Positions 9,101 to 18,708 of a stretch of 43,656 nucleotides of DNA are shown here, piece by piece; position 1 is the stretch's first letter; the number at the start of each line of letters is the position of its first letter. The notes beneath the pieces are model-generated. The model saw nothing but the letters and a program-made list of their open reading frames with translations. It was not told the DNA's origin and ran no database searches. Location: contig QCLE01000015.1 of the NCBI GenBank assembly GCA_003214815.1, positions 1-43,656 on the forward strand, written 5' to 3'. The translations under genes were made by a program, and so were the position numbers. Origin of the DNA: Prochlorococcus sp. AG-412-J13 (GTDB lineage: Bacteria; Cyanobacteriota; Cyanobacteriia; PCC-6307; Cyanobiaceae).

Positions 9101-10372
9101 GTGTTAGTGAAATATTTTATAAAATTAATTAAAAAAGATGAAATATTGTTTAAGTTTGGATTGTTTTTATTGCCTTCTGCATTTTCCTTTTCCTCAATAT
9201 TCATTTTATTATCACTTTTAATTCAAACTTATAAGAGGAAAAAGTCTCTTTTTAAAGATTTTTATAATCAAATACTTTTTTGCATAAGTAGTTTAATGAT
9301 CTTAAGTTGCATAGTACAAAATTTAATTATTGATAAAAAGTATGATTTTTTAATTGAAAAATACGTTACCTGGATAGGATTATTCAACTGGATACCTTTT
9401 TTCTGGATATTTTGGGCGGCACAAGGTTTTTTAAAAACAAAAAAAGATCGTAATGATTTCAGTCTTATTTTAATTCTAGGTACAATTCCTGTAATTTTAT
9501 CTGGCATAGGACAATACTTTTTTGATTGGATTGGTCCTTTCAAATTTTTTAATGGGATTATTATTTGGTATCAGAGACCTATAAATGAAATATCTGGGTT
9601 AACGGGATTATTTAATCATGCAAATTATGCAGGATCATGGTTAACTTTAATTTTTCCTCTATGCATTGCACAAATTTGTAATTCAAAAAATAAGTTTAAG
9701 TTTTCATTTTTATTAATTTTACTTATAGGGATTGGAACTTGTATTTTTCTTACAAATTCTAGAAATGCATGGGGATCATCAATATTAACATTGCCTTTGG
9801 TTTTTGGTTTTATATCACTTTGGTGGTTTTTACCTCTTATTTTATTTATTTTATCTGTAATTTTATTTTCGACCAATAATATTTTTCAGGGCCAGTTTCA
9901 AGAGAATTTATTAAATATCTTACCTAATAAAGTTTTGCTTGAATTTACAAGTGAGGGATTCAATCATTTAAATGCGACTAGAATGGAAATATTGAGTGCG
10001 GCAACTAATATAATCATAAATAATCCAATCTTTGGTACCGGATCAGGCTCCTTCCCAATAATATTTGAAATTGAAACAGGTTTTTGGAAAGGTCACTCTC
10101 ATAATATATTCGCAGAATTAGCTATAAGTTATGGGTTACCTAGTACGATAATTTTTATTATTTTTTTGATATTTCTTTTAATTAATTCATTTAAGAAAAT
10201 ATATAATTATCCATTAAAAAATATTAATGATAAAGCTTACTGGGCAGCCTCATCAATTTTTCTTATTTCACAATTAGTCGATGTACAATATTTTGATGGA
10301 AGAATCAGTCTTGTTTTTTGGTTACTATTAGCAGGTCTAAAAACTATTATAGATGAAAAGAAATTTATTTAA
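9101..10372 (+). CDS. O-antigen ligase/polymerase-like membrane protein
   Basis: A 423-residue multi-span protein with about ten hydrophobic segments, ending with the Wzy_C/WaaL pattern: the segment GLTGLFNHANYAGSWL, a soluble loop with LNATRMEILSAATNII, then FGTGSGSFP and GHSHNIFAELAISYGLP (about residues 313-350), where the HSHN motif is the usual signature. Such proteins transfer or polymerise lipid-linked glycans on the outer side of the inner membrane. The start is GTG at 9101, with a second GTG at 9107. It follows the ABC flippase, which fits a flip-then-ligate pathway. Ligase and polymerase cannot be told apart from sequence. Confidence 0.8.
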   Translation: MLVKYFIKLIKKDEILFKFGLFLLPSAFSFSSIFILLSLLIQTYKRKKSLFKDFYNQILFCISSLMILSCIVQNLIIDKKYDFLIEKYVTWIGLFNWIPFFWIFWAAQGFLKTKKDRNDFSLILILGTIPVILSGIGQYFFDWIGPFKFFNGIIIWYQRPINEISGLTGLFNHANYAGSWLTLIFPLCIAQICNSKNKFKFSFLLILLIGIGTCIFLTNSRNAWGSSILTLPLVFGFISLWWFLPLILFILSVILFSTNNIFQGQFQENLLNILPNKVLLEFTSEGFNHLNATRMEILSAATNIIINNPIFGTGSGSFPIIFEIETGFWKGHSHNIFAELAISYGLPSTIIFIIFLIFLLINSFKKIYNYPLKNINDKAYWAASSIFLISQLVDVQYFDGRISLVFWLLLAGLKTIIDEKKFI

Positions 10373-10657
10373 AATGAATAAAAAATCAATAAATCTAAAT
10401 ATTGTAAATAATTATTCTAATTCGTATTTATTTAAAGCTGTCTTATTAATTTACAATTTTAAGAATCAAAAATAAGAAAAATTATTAGTTTACCTAGTAA
10501 ATTTAATTTTGAAAGTAACTTATATTCCAAAATTAAAATATTTAATTCATACAGATTATAATTATATATAGATTAAGATCTTTAATATAAATATAAAATA
10601 TGAAAATATTTATTTTAAATTTATCAAAAGAAAAATTATTTTTTATGTTTCAAATAA
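10373..10657 (+). other. Gap, possibly with a 33-codon open frame
   Basis: Directly after the stop of the ligase-like gene, an ATG at 10374 opens a 33-codon frame ending at 10475 (MNKKSINLNIVNNYSNSYLF...). It may be a truncated gene start or chance. The rest (to 10657) is AT-rich with no recognisable element. Confidence 0.25.
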
Positions 10658-11821
10658 ATGATATCAAACTATAAAGGTAATATCGCAATAATTCATGACT
10701 GGTTCTCAGGCGAATTCACAGGAGGATCTGAAAAAGTTTTTAGTGAAATTGAAAAAATAATCATTGAGAATAATTCATATTACGAGATATTCAGTTTGGT
10801 GAATCACTTAGATAAAAATCATAATTTAAACAAAAAAAAATATATTAATACATCTTTCATACAAAATTTACCCTTCAGCAAAAAACATTTTCATAAATAT
10901 TTACCACTCTTCCCTTTGGCAATAGAACAATTTGATCTTAGAGAATATAACCTAATAATAAGCTCAAGTCACGCAGTGGCAAAAGGTGTAATTACTTCTC
11001 CTGATCAACTGCACATAAGCTATATTCATACACCAATGCGGTATGCATGGGATCAAATGAATGTTTATTTAAAGAATTCTTCTTACAAAAAATTCAGAAT
11101 TAATTTTATTTTAGGCGTTATTCTTCAAAACCTTAGACAATGGGATTATATTAGTAGCTCAAGGATTGACAAACTAATTGCTAACTCTAATTTTACCTCA
11201 AGAAGGATTAAAAAATATTGGGGGAGGGATTCCGAAGTATTACATCCTCCTGTTGATACTAAAAAGTTTTCTCCTAATAAAAGCCGGGGAAGTTTTTACT
11301 TAAGTGTTTCAAGGTTAGTTCCTAATAAAAGAGTTGATATATTAATAAAGGCATTTAATACACTCAACCTGCCATTAATTATTGTTGGAGATGGTCCAGA
11401 GAAAAAAAGTCTTAAAGAAATTGCAAAAAATAATATAAAGTTTACTGGTGTTATAGATAATAAGGAATTAAAAAAACTGATGGAAGAATGTAGGGCTTTT
11501 GTTTATGCGGGCATTGAAGATTTTGGCATAGCTCCCGTTGAGGCGATGGCAGCAGGGGCTCCAGTTATAGCTTATGGGAAAGCAGGTATTCTAGATACAG
11601 TTAATTGTATAAGTTCTAAAAATAAAATTCCAACTGGTCTTTTATTTAATAATCAAAGTGATAGGGACTTAAGGGAATGTATAAACTTTTTTGAAGAAAA
11701 AAAACTTTGGTTAGAGTTTTCTAGCGAGGATATAAATTTATGGTCTAAAAATTTTAGTATTAATAATTTTAAAACAAAATTCTCAAATTTCATAAATAAA
11801 TCTTTGGAAGATTTTAGATAA
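10658..11821 (+). CDS. GT4 glycosyltransferase (WbaZ-like mannosyltransferase type)
   Basis: A 387-residue GT-B enzyme. The opening is IAIIHDWFSGEFTGGSEKVF, the typical glycine-rich start of WbaZ/WbdA-type transferases; further on are ISYIHTPMRYAWD and LIANSNFTSRRIKKYWGR, then LHPPVDTKKF, SRLVPNKRVDILIKAF, IVGDGPEKKSL and the donor site GIEDFGIAPVEAMAAG (about residues 284-299) with the acidic ED..G pair. These blocks closely match O-antigen mannosyltransferases, so a GDP-mannose donor is plausible, and ManC nearby makes that sugar. ATG start after a gap of about 285 nt; its own promoter is possible. Confidence 0.85.
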   Translation: MISNYKGNIAIIHDWFSGEFTGGSEKVFSEIEKIIIENNSYYEIFSLVNHLDKNHNLNKKKYINTSFIQNLPFSKKHFHKYLPLFPLAIEQFDLREYNLIISSSHAVAKGVITSPDQLHISYIHTPMRYAWDQMNVYLKNSSYKKFRINFILGVILQNLRQWDYISSSRIDKLIANSNFTSRRIKKYWGRDSEVLHPPVDTKKFSPNKSRGSFYLSVSRLVPNKRVDILIKAFNTLNLPLIIVGDGPEKKSLKEIAKNNIKFTGVIDNKELKKLMEECRAFVYAGIEDFGIAPVEAMAAGAPVIAYGKAGILDTVNCISSKNKIPTGLLFNNQSDRDLRECINFFEEKKLWLEFSSEDINLWSKNFSINNFKTKFSNFINKSLEDFR

Positions 11822-11822
11822 A

Positions 11823-11850
11823 TTTATTTATTTATTTATTTATTTATTAT
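11823..11850 (+). repeat. TTTA tetranucleotide microsatellite
   Basis: About six consecutive TTTA units lie right after the stop codon of the mannosyltransferase-like gene and about 60 nt before the initiating sugar transferase. Slipped-strand changes here would alter the spacer length only, not a reading frame. Confidence 0.7.
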
Positions 11851-11910
11851 TAATTAAAAAATATAAAATAGATATTTAAACAACAAAGCAATTATTATTA
11901 AAAAAGTTTT

Positions 11911-12540
11911 TTGATAATTTTGAATTACAAAATTTTAAAGAGATTTTTAGATTTTTTATTCTCTTTTTTATTAATAATTTTCTTAATACCACTATTTATA
12001 ATTATTGGGATACTAATTAAAACAAGCTCAAAAGGTTCTATTATTTATATTCAAAAAAGGATGGGAAAGAATAATACAACTTTTTCTTGTTACAAATTTC
12101 GAACAATGTACCCGCAATCAAAATATCTTTTAAAAAAAATATTAATTACAAATCCAAATTTAAAAAATGAGTTTAAAAAAACGAGAAAAATGATTAATGA
12201 TCCAAGAATTACACCCATTGGCAAATTCCTCAGATTTTCAAGCTTAGACGAATTACCTCAAATATTTAATGTATTAATGGGAGATATGAGTTTTATAGGA
12301 CCAAGACCAATAGTAAAAAGCGAAATAAAAAAATATGGAAAAGATTTTGAAAAAGCATTCTCTGTTTGCCCAGGTATTTCAGGCCTGTGGCAAGTTAGTG
12401 GCAGAAATAATCTTTCTTATGAAAGAAGAATAGAATTAGATATGTTTTATTCAAAAAATATAAACTTTATTCTAGACATTAAAATTTTTATTAAAACCTT
12501 TAAAGTTATTCTATTTCCCCATGGAAAAGGAGCTTATTAA
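11911..12540 (+). CDS. Initiating sugar-phosphate transferase (bacterial sugar transferase, WbaP/WecP-like)
   Basis: A 209-residue monotopic enzyme of the bacterial sugar transferase family (PF02397). One hydrophobic N-terminal hairpin (about residues 8-33), then YKFRTM (about 59-64), the acidic block LDELPQIFNVLMGDM followed by FIGPRP (about 111-132), and the late CPGISGLWQVSGR motif. It moves a sugar-1-phosphate from a nucleotide sugar onto undecaprenyl phosphate, the first step of repeat-unit assembly. It is the short form without the extra N-terminal domain. There is no ATG; TTG at 11911 or 11920 is the likely start. Last gene of the first module; a second initiating enzyme lies at 35339. 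Confidence 0.88.
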   Translation: MIILNYKILKRFLDFLFSFLLIIFLIPLFIIIGILIKTSSKGSIIYIQKRMGKNNTTFSCYKFRTMYPQSKYLLKKILITNPNLKNEFKKTRKMINDPRITPIGKFLRFSSLDELPQIFNVLMGDMSFIGPRPIVKSEIKKYGKDFEKAFSVCPGISGLWQVSGRNNLSYERRIELDMFYSKNINFILDIKIFIKTFKVILFPHGKGAY

Positions 12541-12689
12541 AATTAATAAGGAAAAATTCAGCATCTAAGAATAGGAATTGAAGGAATATTTCAAAATTAA
12601 AGAATAATTTTTAATACTTTTCAAGAATCCTATAAATAATAAATAAATTCTAAGATAACAAAAATCAAGTGGTTATATTTTAAAATTTT

Positions 12690-14018
12690 AAAATGTCTTT
12701 TTTATTAAAAACATTTGATGCATTGGTTCAGATTTCGTAGGGGTACCCACTTTGGCATTAATGGCTAAAAAATGAAATAATTTATTTTTAATGTTGTTGA
12801 TATAAATAAGCAAAGAATAGCGGCATGGAATAAAAAAGATTTATCAAAATTACCTATTTTTGAGCCTGGTTTAAACGAAATAATAGAGAAAACTAGAAAT
12901 AACAATCTTTTTTCTCCTCCGAAATCGAAGATGCTATTGCATCGGCAGATCTAATATTTATTTCCGTAAATACTCCTACAAAAACAAAGGGTCTAGGTGT
13001 AGGCAAATCTAGTGATTTGAAATGGCTCTAGGCAAGTGCAAGACAAGTAACCAAATTTGCCACTGGTCAAAAAATAGTTGTAGAAAAAGTACATTGCCTG
13101 TAAGAACAGCTGAAGTAATAGAAAGCATTCTTAATTCAAATGACTCTAATTTAAATAGTGATAAAAAACTTTTAGTGTATTGTCCAATCCTGAGTTCCTT
13201 GCAAAGGGAACAGCTATAAATGACTTAGAAAATCCAGATAGAGTTTTAATTGGCGAAGAGAATAAATCAGCGATGCTTTTATTGAGTAAAATATATGAAA
13301 TTTGGGTACCAAAATAAATAATACTATTTACAAATATATGGAGCAGCAAACTTGCAAAACTTACTTCTAATGCTTTTTAGCCCAACGCATTAGTTAAATA
13401 AATGCTATAAGTGCTATATGTAAATTCACGGGTACCAATATTAGGGAAGTTTCAAGAGCAATTGGTAAAGATTCAATAATTGGATCAAAATTTATAGATT
13501 CAGGTCCAGGAGTTGGAGGAAGTTGTATATATCAATTCTTGGCATTAAAAAAGAATATCAAAAATAGTTTAAAAAACCTTTTGGGACTATATCTCAAACG
13601 AAAAATGATACAAGAGAATCTGCAACTATAGGAATTTGCAAAGATTTAATCGATGAAGGGACTGAACTTTTTATTCATGATCCTAAAGTCAATCCTTCAC
13701 AAATAGAGAACGATTTAGGAATGAAGTAATTTTCAAAAATTAAAAATGAAAATTTAGATTATTCAAATAATAATCTTGGTAATTGCACAGTCAGTGAGGA
13801 TCTTGCATTTTTGATGATGCGCACGACGTTTTAGTTCTAATAGAATGGGAAGATTATAAAACTATTGAATTGGATCAAGTTGCAGAAAAAATGATTAAGC
13901 CTGAATGGGTATTCCATTCAAGGTCCATAATTAATTTTGATTTAGTAAAAAAATCAGGGATAAATCTGTGGCATTTTGGGTTGGCGTTGAAAAAAAATAA
14001 AATAATAAATTTTTTAGT
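12690..14018 (+). pseudogene. Decayed UDP-glucose 6-dehydrogenase (second ugd copy)
   Basis: Broken pieces that align in order to the intact dehydrogenase at 21329: CIGSDFVGVPTLALMA, then after a frameshift [36 protein letters not shown] with a stop, [47 protein letters not shown] (the catalytic-cysteine block), NDTRESATIGICKDL, FIHDPKVNPSQI and finally KPEWVFHSRSII. Stops and frameshifts occur throughout, and the segment between the cysteine block and FGT is mostly deleted (roughly 40-50 codons). The TGC/TGT at the start has become TGA. It overlaps the end of manC on the other strand. A clear relic of an animal-type UDP-glucose dehydrogenase. Confidence 0.9.
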
Positions 14019-15474
14019 CTTTTTCTCTACCATATTTGTCTTCAAATCGTTTAATATCATCTTCACCAAGATAAGATCCACTTTGAATCTCTATTAATAT
14101 TAGAGGGTATTTTGTAGGATTAGATAACCTATGCTTAGTTCCTAAAGGTACATAAACACTTTCATTAGGTCCTATGATTTTTTCAAGATCACCTATTTCT
14201 ACTTTTGCAGTACCAGCTACAACGACCCAATGTTCAGATCTATGGAAATGCATTTGAAGAGATAAAGATGCTCCAGGATTAACTTCAATTTTTTTTATTT
14301 GCCAAGTACTTCTCTCTTCGATGGATAAAAAAGAACCCCATGGTCTATATACAACTTTATGATTTTGAGCCTCACTGAAACCTTTTTCATTCATTAAAGA
14401 GACTATGTTTTTTACTCCTTGAGAACTTTTACTATTTGCAACTAAAACGGCATCTTTTGTTTCAACTATAACAACATTCTCCAAATCAATACCTACTACT
14501 AATTTATCCTCACTAAGTATCAAAGAATCTTTAGTATCTTGCACTAATACCCTTCCATTCACAGAATTACCATTAAGATCTTTTTCAGATATTTTCCAGA
14601 GAGATTCCCAGTTCCCTAAATCATCCCAACCGCAATTAAGAGGTATTACAAATGCCTTTTTTGTTTTTTCAAATACTGCAATATCAATTGAAGTGTTTTC
14701 ACAATTTTTAAATGACTTTTCTTCCAATCTTAGGAAATCAAGATCAACTTTACTTTTGTCAAGACATTTTTTGCAATTTTTGAGTGTCTCTGGAGCAAAA
14801 TTTCTGATCTCATTAAGTATTGCAGCTGCCTTAAAAACAAACATTCCACTATTCCAGGAATATTTTTTATCCTTTACAAAATATTTAGCAGTTTTCTCAT
14901 CTGGTTTTTCTATAAATTTATCAACCCTACTAGGATTAAATTCATTAAGGTCAAGTTTTTTTTCAGATTTTATATATCCATAACCAGTTGAAGGATATGT
15001 GGGAGATACTCCAAAAATTATTAGATTATCTTTCGAAGATAATTCAATACTACTTTTAATAGCTGAGTGAAAATTATTAATATCTTTAATTTGCTGATCT
15101 GAAGAGAGTATTAAAAGTATAGGATCAATTTCAGTATTTTTATATATATCTAAAACTTTAAGAGCAGCGATTGTAATTGCAGGAGCAGTATTTCTACCTT
15201 CTGGCTCTAATAATATCTCTAGTGGTTCAATGTTTATTTCTTTCATTTGATGACCAACAATAAACCGATGTTCCTCATTACAGATAACTATAGGTCTGCT
15301 GATATTTTCTAAATTCTCAACTCTTTTATATGTTCTTTGAAGCATAGTATATTCATCATCTAACAAATTCAGAAATTGTTTTGGAAAACTCTTTCTTGAG
15401 AGCGGCCAAAGTCTTGAACCTGTTCCACCAGCTAAAATAATTGGAATAATTTTATAAATAATATTAGAACTCAT
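14014..15474 (-). CDS. manC: Mannose-1-phosphate guanylyltransferase / mannose-6-phosphate isomerase
   Basis: A 486-residue bifunctional enzyme. The N-terminal nucleotidyltransferase opens with LAGGTGSRLWPLSRKSFPKQ (residues about 15-34), the pyrophosphorylase signature; later are FIEKPDEKTA and WNSGMFVFKA. The C-terminal cupin isomerase part has YRPWGSFLSIEE, VNPGASLSLQMHFHRSEHWV (metal-binding histidines) and NESVYVPLGTKHRLSNP. It makes GDP-mannose from mannose-6-phosphate in the cytoplasm, feeding the mannosyltransferase-like genes. Usual family length, ATG start. It is preceded, 4 nt away, by a small unknown gene, so they are probably co-transcribed; its 3' end meets the dead ugd copy on the opposite strand. 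Confidence 0.95.
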   Translation of the reverse strand: MSSNIIYKIIPIILAGGTGSRLWPLSRKSFPKQFLNLLDDEYTMLQRTYKRVENLENISRPIVICNEEHRFIVGHQMKEINIEPLEILLEPEGRNTAPAITIAALKVLDIYKNTEIDPILLILSSDQQIKDINNFHSAIKSSIELSSKDNLIIFGVSPTYPSTGYGYIKSEKKLDLNEFNPSRVDKFIEKPDEKTAKYFVKDKKYSWNSGMFVFKAAAILNEIRNFAPETLKNCKKCLDKSKVDLDFLRLEEKSFKNCENTSIDIAVFEKTKKAFVIPLNCGWDDLGNWESLWKISEKDLNGNSVNGRVLVQDTKDSLILSEDKLVVGIDLENVVIVETKDAVLVANSKSSQGVKNIVSLMNEKGFSEAQNHKVVYRPWGSFLSIEERSTWQIKKIEVNPGASLSLQMHFHRSEHWVVVAGTAKVEIGDLEKIIGPNESVYVPLGTKHRLSNPTKYPLILIEIQSGSYLGEDDIKRFEDKYGREKD

Positions 15475-15478
15475 TATT

Positions 15479-15931
15479 CTAGGATGCTATATATTGAAAA
15501 CCTTTCTTTTTTAGTAAAGATTCTTTTTTAGCCTCATTAGAATCTTTTTCAATCATCGCAGCAAAAGGTTGATTTGGAATCATATTAAGATTCCCTTTTA
15601 ATTCTTTTCTAAATTTAGTCCAATCCTTTTTCAAAAGCTCAGCATCAGTTGGGCTAAAGTACGCAGGATCTTCGCCTAAAACATCGTCATCTTTATAAGT
15701 TATTTTACCTACTTCATATAAAACACTTTCCCCCAGGATAATAGCTTGACCTATCTCTTGCTTTTTACAACCAAGCTGTTTTGCACTTAGTTTTATGAAT
15801 TCTCGAACATAATCTAGTTGTCCATTAGCAAAAACATAATCAGAGAGCTTTGCTGTATAAAGCATAAGACATTGCTTACAAACAATATCTTTAGCATGCA
15901 CCCAAGCTCTTTTTTGATTAAGATTACTCAT
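15479..15931 (-). CDS. Unknown soluble protein, probably co-transcribed with manC
   Basis: A 150-residue protein from ATG at 15931 (a TTG six codons upstream is less likely). I do not recognise the family. It is soluble, with no signal or membrane helix. Visible features are KDIVCKQCLMLYTAKLSDYV near the N-terminus with a CxxC pair, a helical middle (AKQLGCKKQEIGQAIILGES), an acidic DDDVLGEDPAYFSPTDAELL segment and a charged tail ending KKGFQYIAS. The gap to manC is 4 nt, so it sits in the same transcript; just upstream a short frame ends with TAG immediately before its ATG. It may be a lineage-specific accessory protein. No function is proposed. Confidence 0.75.
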   Translation of the reverse strand: MSNLNQKRAWVHAKDIVCKQCLMLYTAKLSDYVFANGQLDYVREFIKLSAKQLGCKKQEIGQAIILGESVLYEVGKITYKDDDVLGEDPAYFSPTDAELLKKDWTKFRKELKGNLNMIPNQPFAAMIEKDSNEAKKESLLKKKGFQYIAS

Positions 15932-15932
15932 A

Positions 15933-16091
15933 CTAAATACATTTTTCAATAAGATAATTTATTCTTGAAAGCTCACTTTTTATTTTTCTATAAACAAAAG
16001 TTTCACCTCTGATAGGCATCTCTTTGTTGAAAATAATATCTTTATAAGCAAAAATAGCATATGTTTCTCTATAAATAATTGCTATACAATA
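15933..16091 (-). pseudogene. Truncated coding relic upstream of the unknown gene
   Basis: An open stretch on the minus strand reads CIAIIYRETYAIFAYKDIIF, NKEMPIRGETFVYRKIKSEL and SRINYLIEKCI before TAG. The composition looks like real protein, but there is a stop just before it and the only ATG is internal (giving 28 residues, MPIRGETF...). Its TAG lies 1 nt before the ATG of the next gene, as in a coupled pair. Either the 3' end of a lost gene or a very small one. Confidence 0.35.
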
Positions 16092-16296
16092 TTAATATAA
16101 TTTCACTAATGCATAATCCTTATAAGATGAAAAAGTGTTGATTCTTTTTAGGACCTCTTGTTCTAATAAGTTTAGTTCAATTGTAATTAAAAATATATTT
16201 TATTTTTTATTAGATTTAAATTTTTAAACTTCTTGAGAATCTTAAAGGGTTCAAATTTATTACAACTTGCTTTTATATTGAAGTTTCCAAAACTAA

Positions 16297-16530
16297 CTGC
16301 GAATTGACTCTGAAAATCCTAATTATGGATATCGTGAGGCTGAATCTTTTTATATAAGTTTATTAATTTTGAACTATAGATTTAAACTCCAGAATGAAGC
16401 AAAAACTTTGAAATACTTTAATGCGGTACTTAAAATAAATCATCAATCCTGGAAGTATTTAAAGATTTTAAATGTCTTTTTAAAGAAGAAACTTAATAAA
16501 CTTTTTCTAAATGTAATTTTTTACAGATAA
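16297..16530 (+). pseudogene. Fragment of a TPR-like protein
   Basis: A 77-codon open frame without a good start contains DSENPNYGYREAESFYISLL and ILNYRFKLQNEAKTLKYFNA followed by VLKINHQSW, the spacing of a tetratricopeptide repeat (N..EA..YF..AL.IN..SW). It is flanked by stops and AT-rich sequence. Probably the remains of a deleted gene. The TPR link is by eye only. Confidence 0.35.
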
Positions 16531-16622
16531 TTATCATATTGTCATGTAATAAATGAAGCTTTATTTTTGACTAAAATAAACTAAAAACTCTCATTTTTAG
16601 CTTATTAAAATATATTTAAGAC

Positions 16623-17675
16623 TTAATAACCATTAGGATTTTTTAATTGCCAATTCCAACCATCTCTACAAATATCCTCAATATTTCTTTTTGGTGCCCA
16701 ATTTAAAATTAATTTAGCTAAAGAATTATCTGCGACTACAAAAGCATTATCTCCTGGTCTTCTTTCTTCGACACAAAATGGGATCTCAACATTATTTACC
16801 TTTTCAAAAATTTTTATAAATTCTCTTACACTCGTTCCTATACCTGTTCCAAGATTTAAAGTTAAAATTTGAGGTTGTTTTTGCAAGAGATAATTTAATG
16901 TTGATATATGACCTTCAGCAACATCCATCACATGTATATAGTCTCTAATTCCAGTGCCATCAGGCGTTGGCCAATCAGAACCAAAAATTTTGATCCTATT
17001 CATTCTACCCAAGGCAACTTTTGTAATCTGTGGAAAAATATTATTTGTCTTAACTTTTGGATCCTCTCCTAAATACCCTAATTCATTTGCTCCGACAGGA
17101 TTAAAATACCTCAAACAAGCAATCCTCCACTCTAGAGGGTCTTTTTTAAATAAATCCCCAAGAATATTTTCAATAGTTAGTTTATTGTTTCCATATGGAT
17201 TAATTGGTTTACAAATATCATTCTCATTAAGAAGGTTTTTTGAAGTTGTTCTGTATACAGTCGCACTGCTACTAAAAACAATATTTTTACAATTATATTT
17301 TTTCATAACTTTTAATAGATTTATTGTTCCAGAAACATTATTTTCCCAATATGAAAGAGGTTCTAAAGTTGATTCATGAACAGATTTTAAACCTGCAAAA
17401 TGAATAACTGCTAAAATCATTCTTTTGAGTTTCAAACATAATTGAAATACTTTTTCAATATCTTTTGCATCTTTTAAATCTCCTTTTATTAAATGTAATT
17501 TTTCTCTAAGTTCTAAATTCTCTGCTTGTAGAGTTAGTAATATTTTTTCTGTTGATTTTTCAGAAGAATTAATAAAAGAATCAAATATAAATACTTCATA
17601 ACCTTGCTTTAAGAGCAAAAGACAAGTATGACTCCCAATAAAACCTGCACCTCCAGTTACTAATATTGATTGCAT
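16623..17675 (-). CDS. galE: UDP-glucose 4-epimerase
   Basis: A 350-residue short-chain dehydrogenase-type epimerase. NAD binding: ILVTGGAGFIGSHTCLLLL (about residues 4-22). Catalytic: SSSATVY ahead of NPYGNNKLTIE with Tyr161 and Lys165. Downstream are LRYFNPVGAN, GTGIRDYIHVMDVAEGH and LNLGTGIGTSVREFI, all GalE hallmarks. It interconverts UDP-glucose and UDP-galactose in the cytoplasm, giving galactose for the glycan. Minor oddity: the usual SSATVYG reads SSATVYR. ATG start. It stands alone between two gaps. Confidence 0.93.
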   Translation of the reverse strand: MQSILVTGGAGFIGSHTCLLLLKQGYEVFIFDSFINSSEKSTEKILLTLQAENLELREKLHLIKGDLKDAKDIEKVFQLCLKLKRMILAVIHFAGLKSVHESTLEPLSYWENNVSGTINLLKVMKKYNCKNIVFSSSATVYRTTSKNLLNENDICKPINPYGNNKLTIENILGDLFKKDPLEWRIACLRYFNPVGANELGYLGEDPKVKTNNIFPQITKVALGRMNRIKIFGSDWPTPDGTGIRDYIHVMDVAEGHISTLNYLLQKQPQILTLNLGTGIGTSVREFIKIFEKVNNVEIPFCVEERRPGDNAFVVADNSLAKLILNWAPKRNIEDICRDGWNWQLKNPNGY

Positions 17676-18708
17676 TATTCTTAATCTATGATTTAACTTT
17701 AGACTAAATTTATTCTTAACACATCAACTTTGTTACTATCAAGAACAAACAAAAGAAAATTATGTAAAGAAAGTAATATTTTTAGATCAACAAATTTTGA
17801 ATAATTTTTTTAAAACTTAAAAACCTTAAAATATCTTTAATAACTTTTTTAAAGATAAAGTTTTACAAAGCAAAATCAAAATTCTTGGATTCTATCCAAG
17901 AATATCTTTAGATATAGGGCTTATTAGTACCATAAAAAGCTATCAAGAAGAATATTATTCAAATTATTTTGAAGTCCTTTAAAAATCAAAAGAATATATC
18001 TAATTAGTATTAAAATATTTCTCTCCATTAATACCTTTGATCACCTATTTAAGTTGAATATATACTTATAAATGATTCTGTGATTACTTTAGAAAACCTG
18101 TTGATATACCTATAAACTATTTTTAATGATTACTAAATTACCTGCTAGTAGTAATGGATTTTTGGAGGTCCAGAGGAAGCATTCGAATAATATATAATTA
18201 TTTTTCTTAATATACTTATCTGATATTTTTTTATTTAATTAAATAAATTTTCCACAAGAGAATTTTACATTAGCCTAGTGAATTCATAATATTAGATAAA
18301 TTTCACTAAATTGGAATAAATATAGTTCCAAGACTTTCTATGCTCTCTGCAATTTTTAAACTTGAAAAATTCAAATATAGAAAAGAAAGTAGTGATTTGG
18401 GTATTTTACAGTAATCCCTCTCTAAGGATAATTAGACAAATAGATTTTCTGATCTATTTTTTTGCGAAAATACTAACCTAAAGGAATAGCATTCTTAAGA
18501 TGACTCGTTTTAAAATAAATTTTTCTTCAAAAGTGCGTTATTTTTAAAATAAGCTTATGTTTCTTTGATACTTTAAATAATAAGCTACTTCAATTAATTT
18601 TTCATAGCAATGTATTAGTAAGAACGAATAAATCAATGCAGGGTTTATTATCTAAATCTGCATTTTGTATACTATTAAATTCTTTTAAAAAGTTAAGTAA
18701 ATATTTAA
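17676..18708. other. One-kb gap with a perfect hairpin and no gene
   Basis: Stops in all frames. At 17881-17903 there is a perfect hairpin with 10-bp arms ATTCTTGGAT and ATCCAAGAAT around a TCT loop; no T run follows, so it is not a typical terminator. Plus-strand words after it (FYPRISLDIG, EEYYSNYFE) faintly recall Wza-type repeat units, but too weakly to call. The rest looks like eroded DNA. Confidence 0.45.

Noticed and set aside
17900-18100. Third Wza-like relic (FYPRISLDIG, EEYYSNYFE)
   Set aside because: The match is only two short weak words without ordered further blocks.
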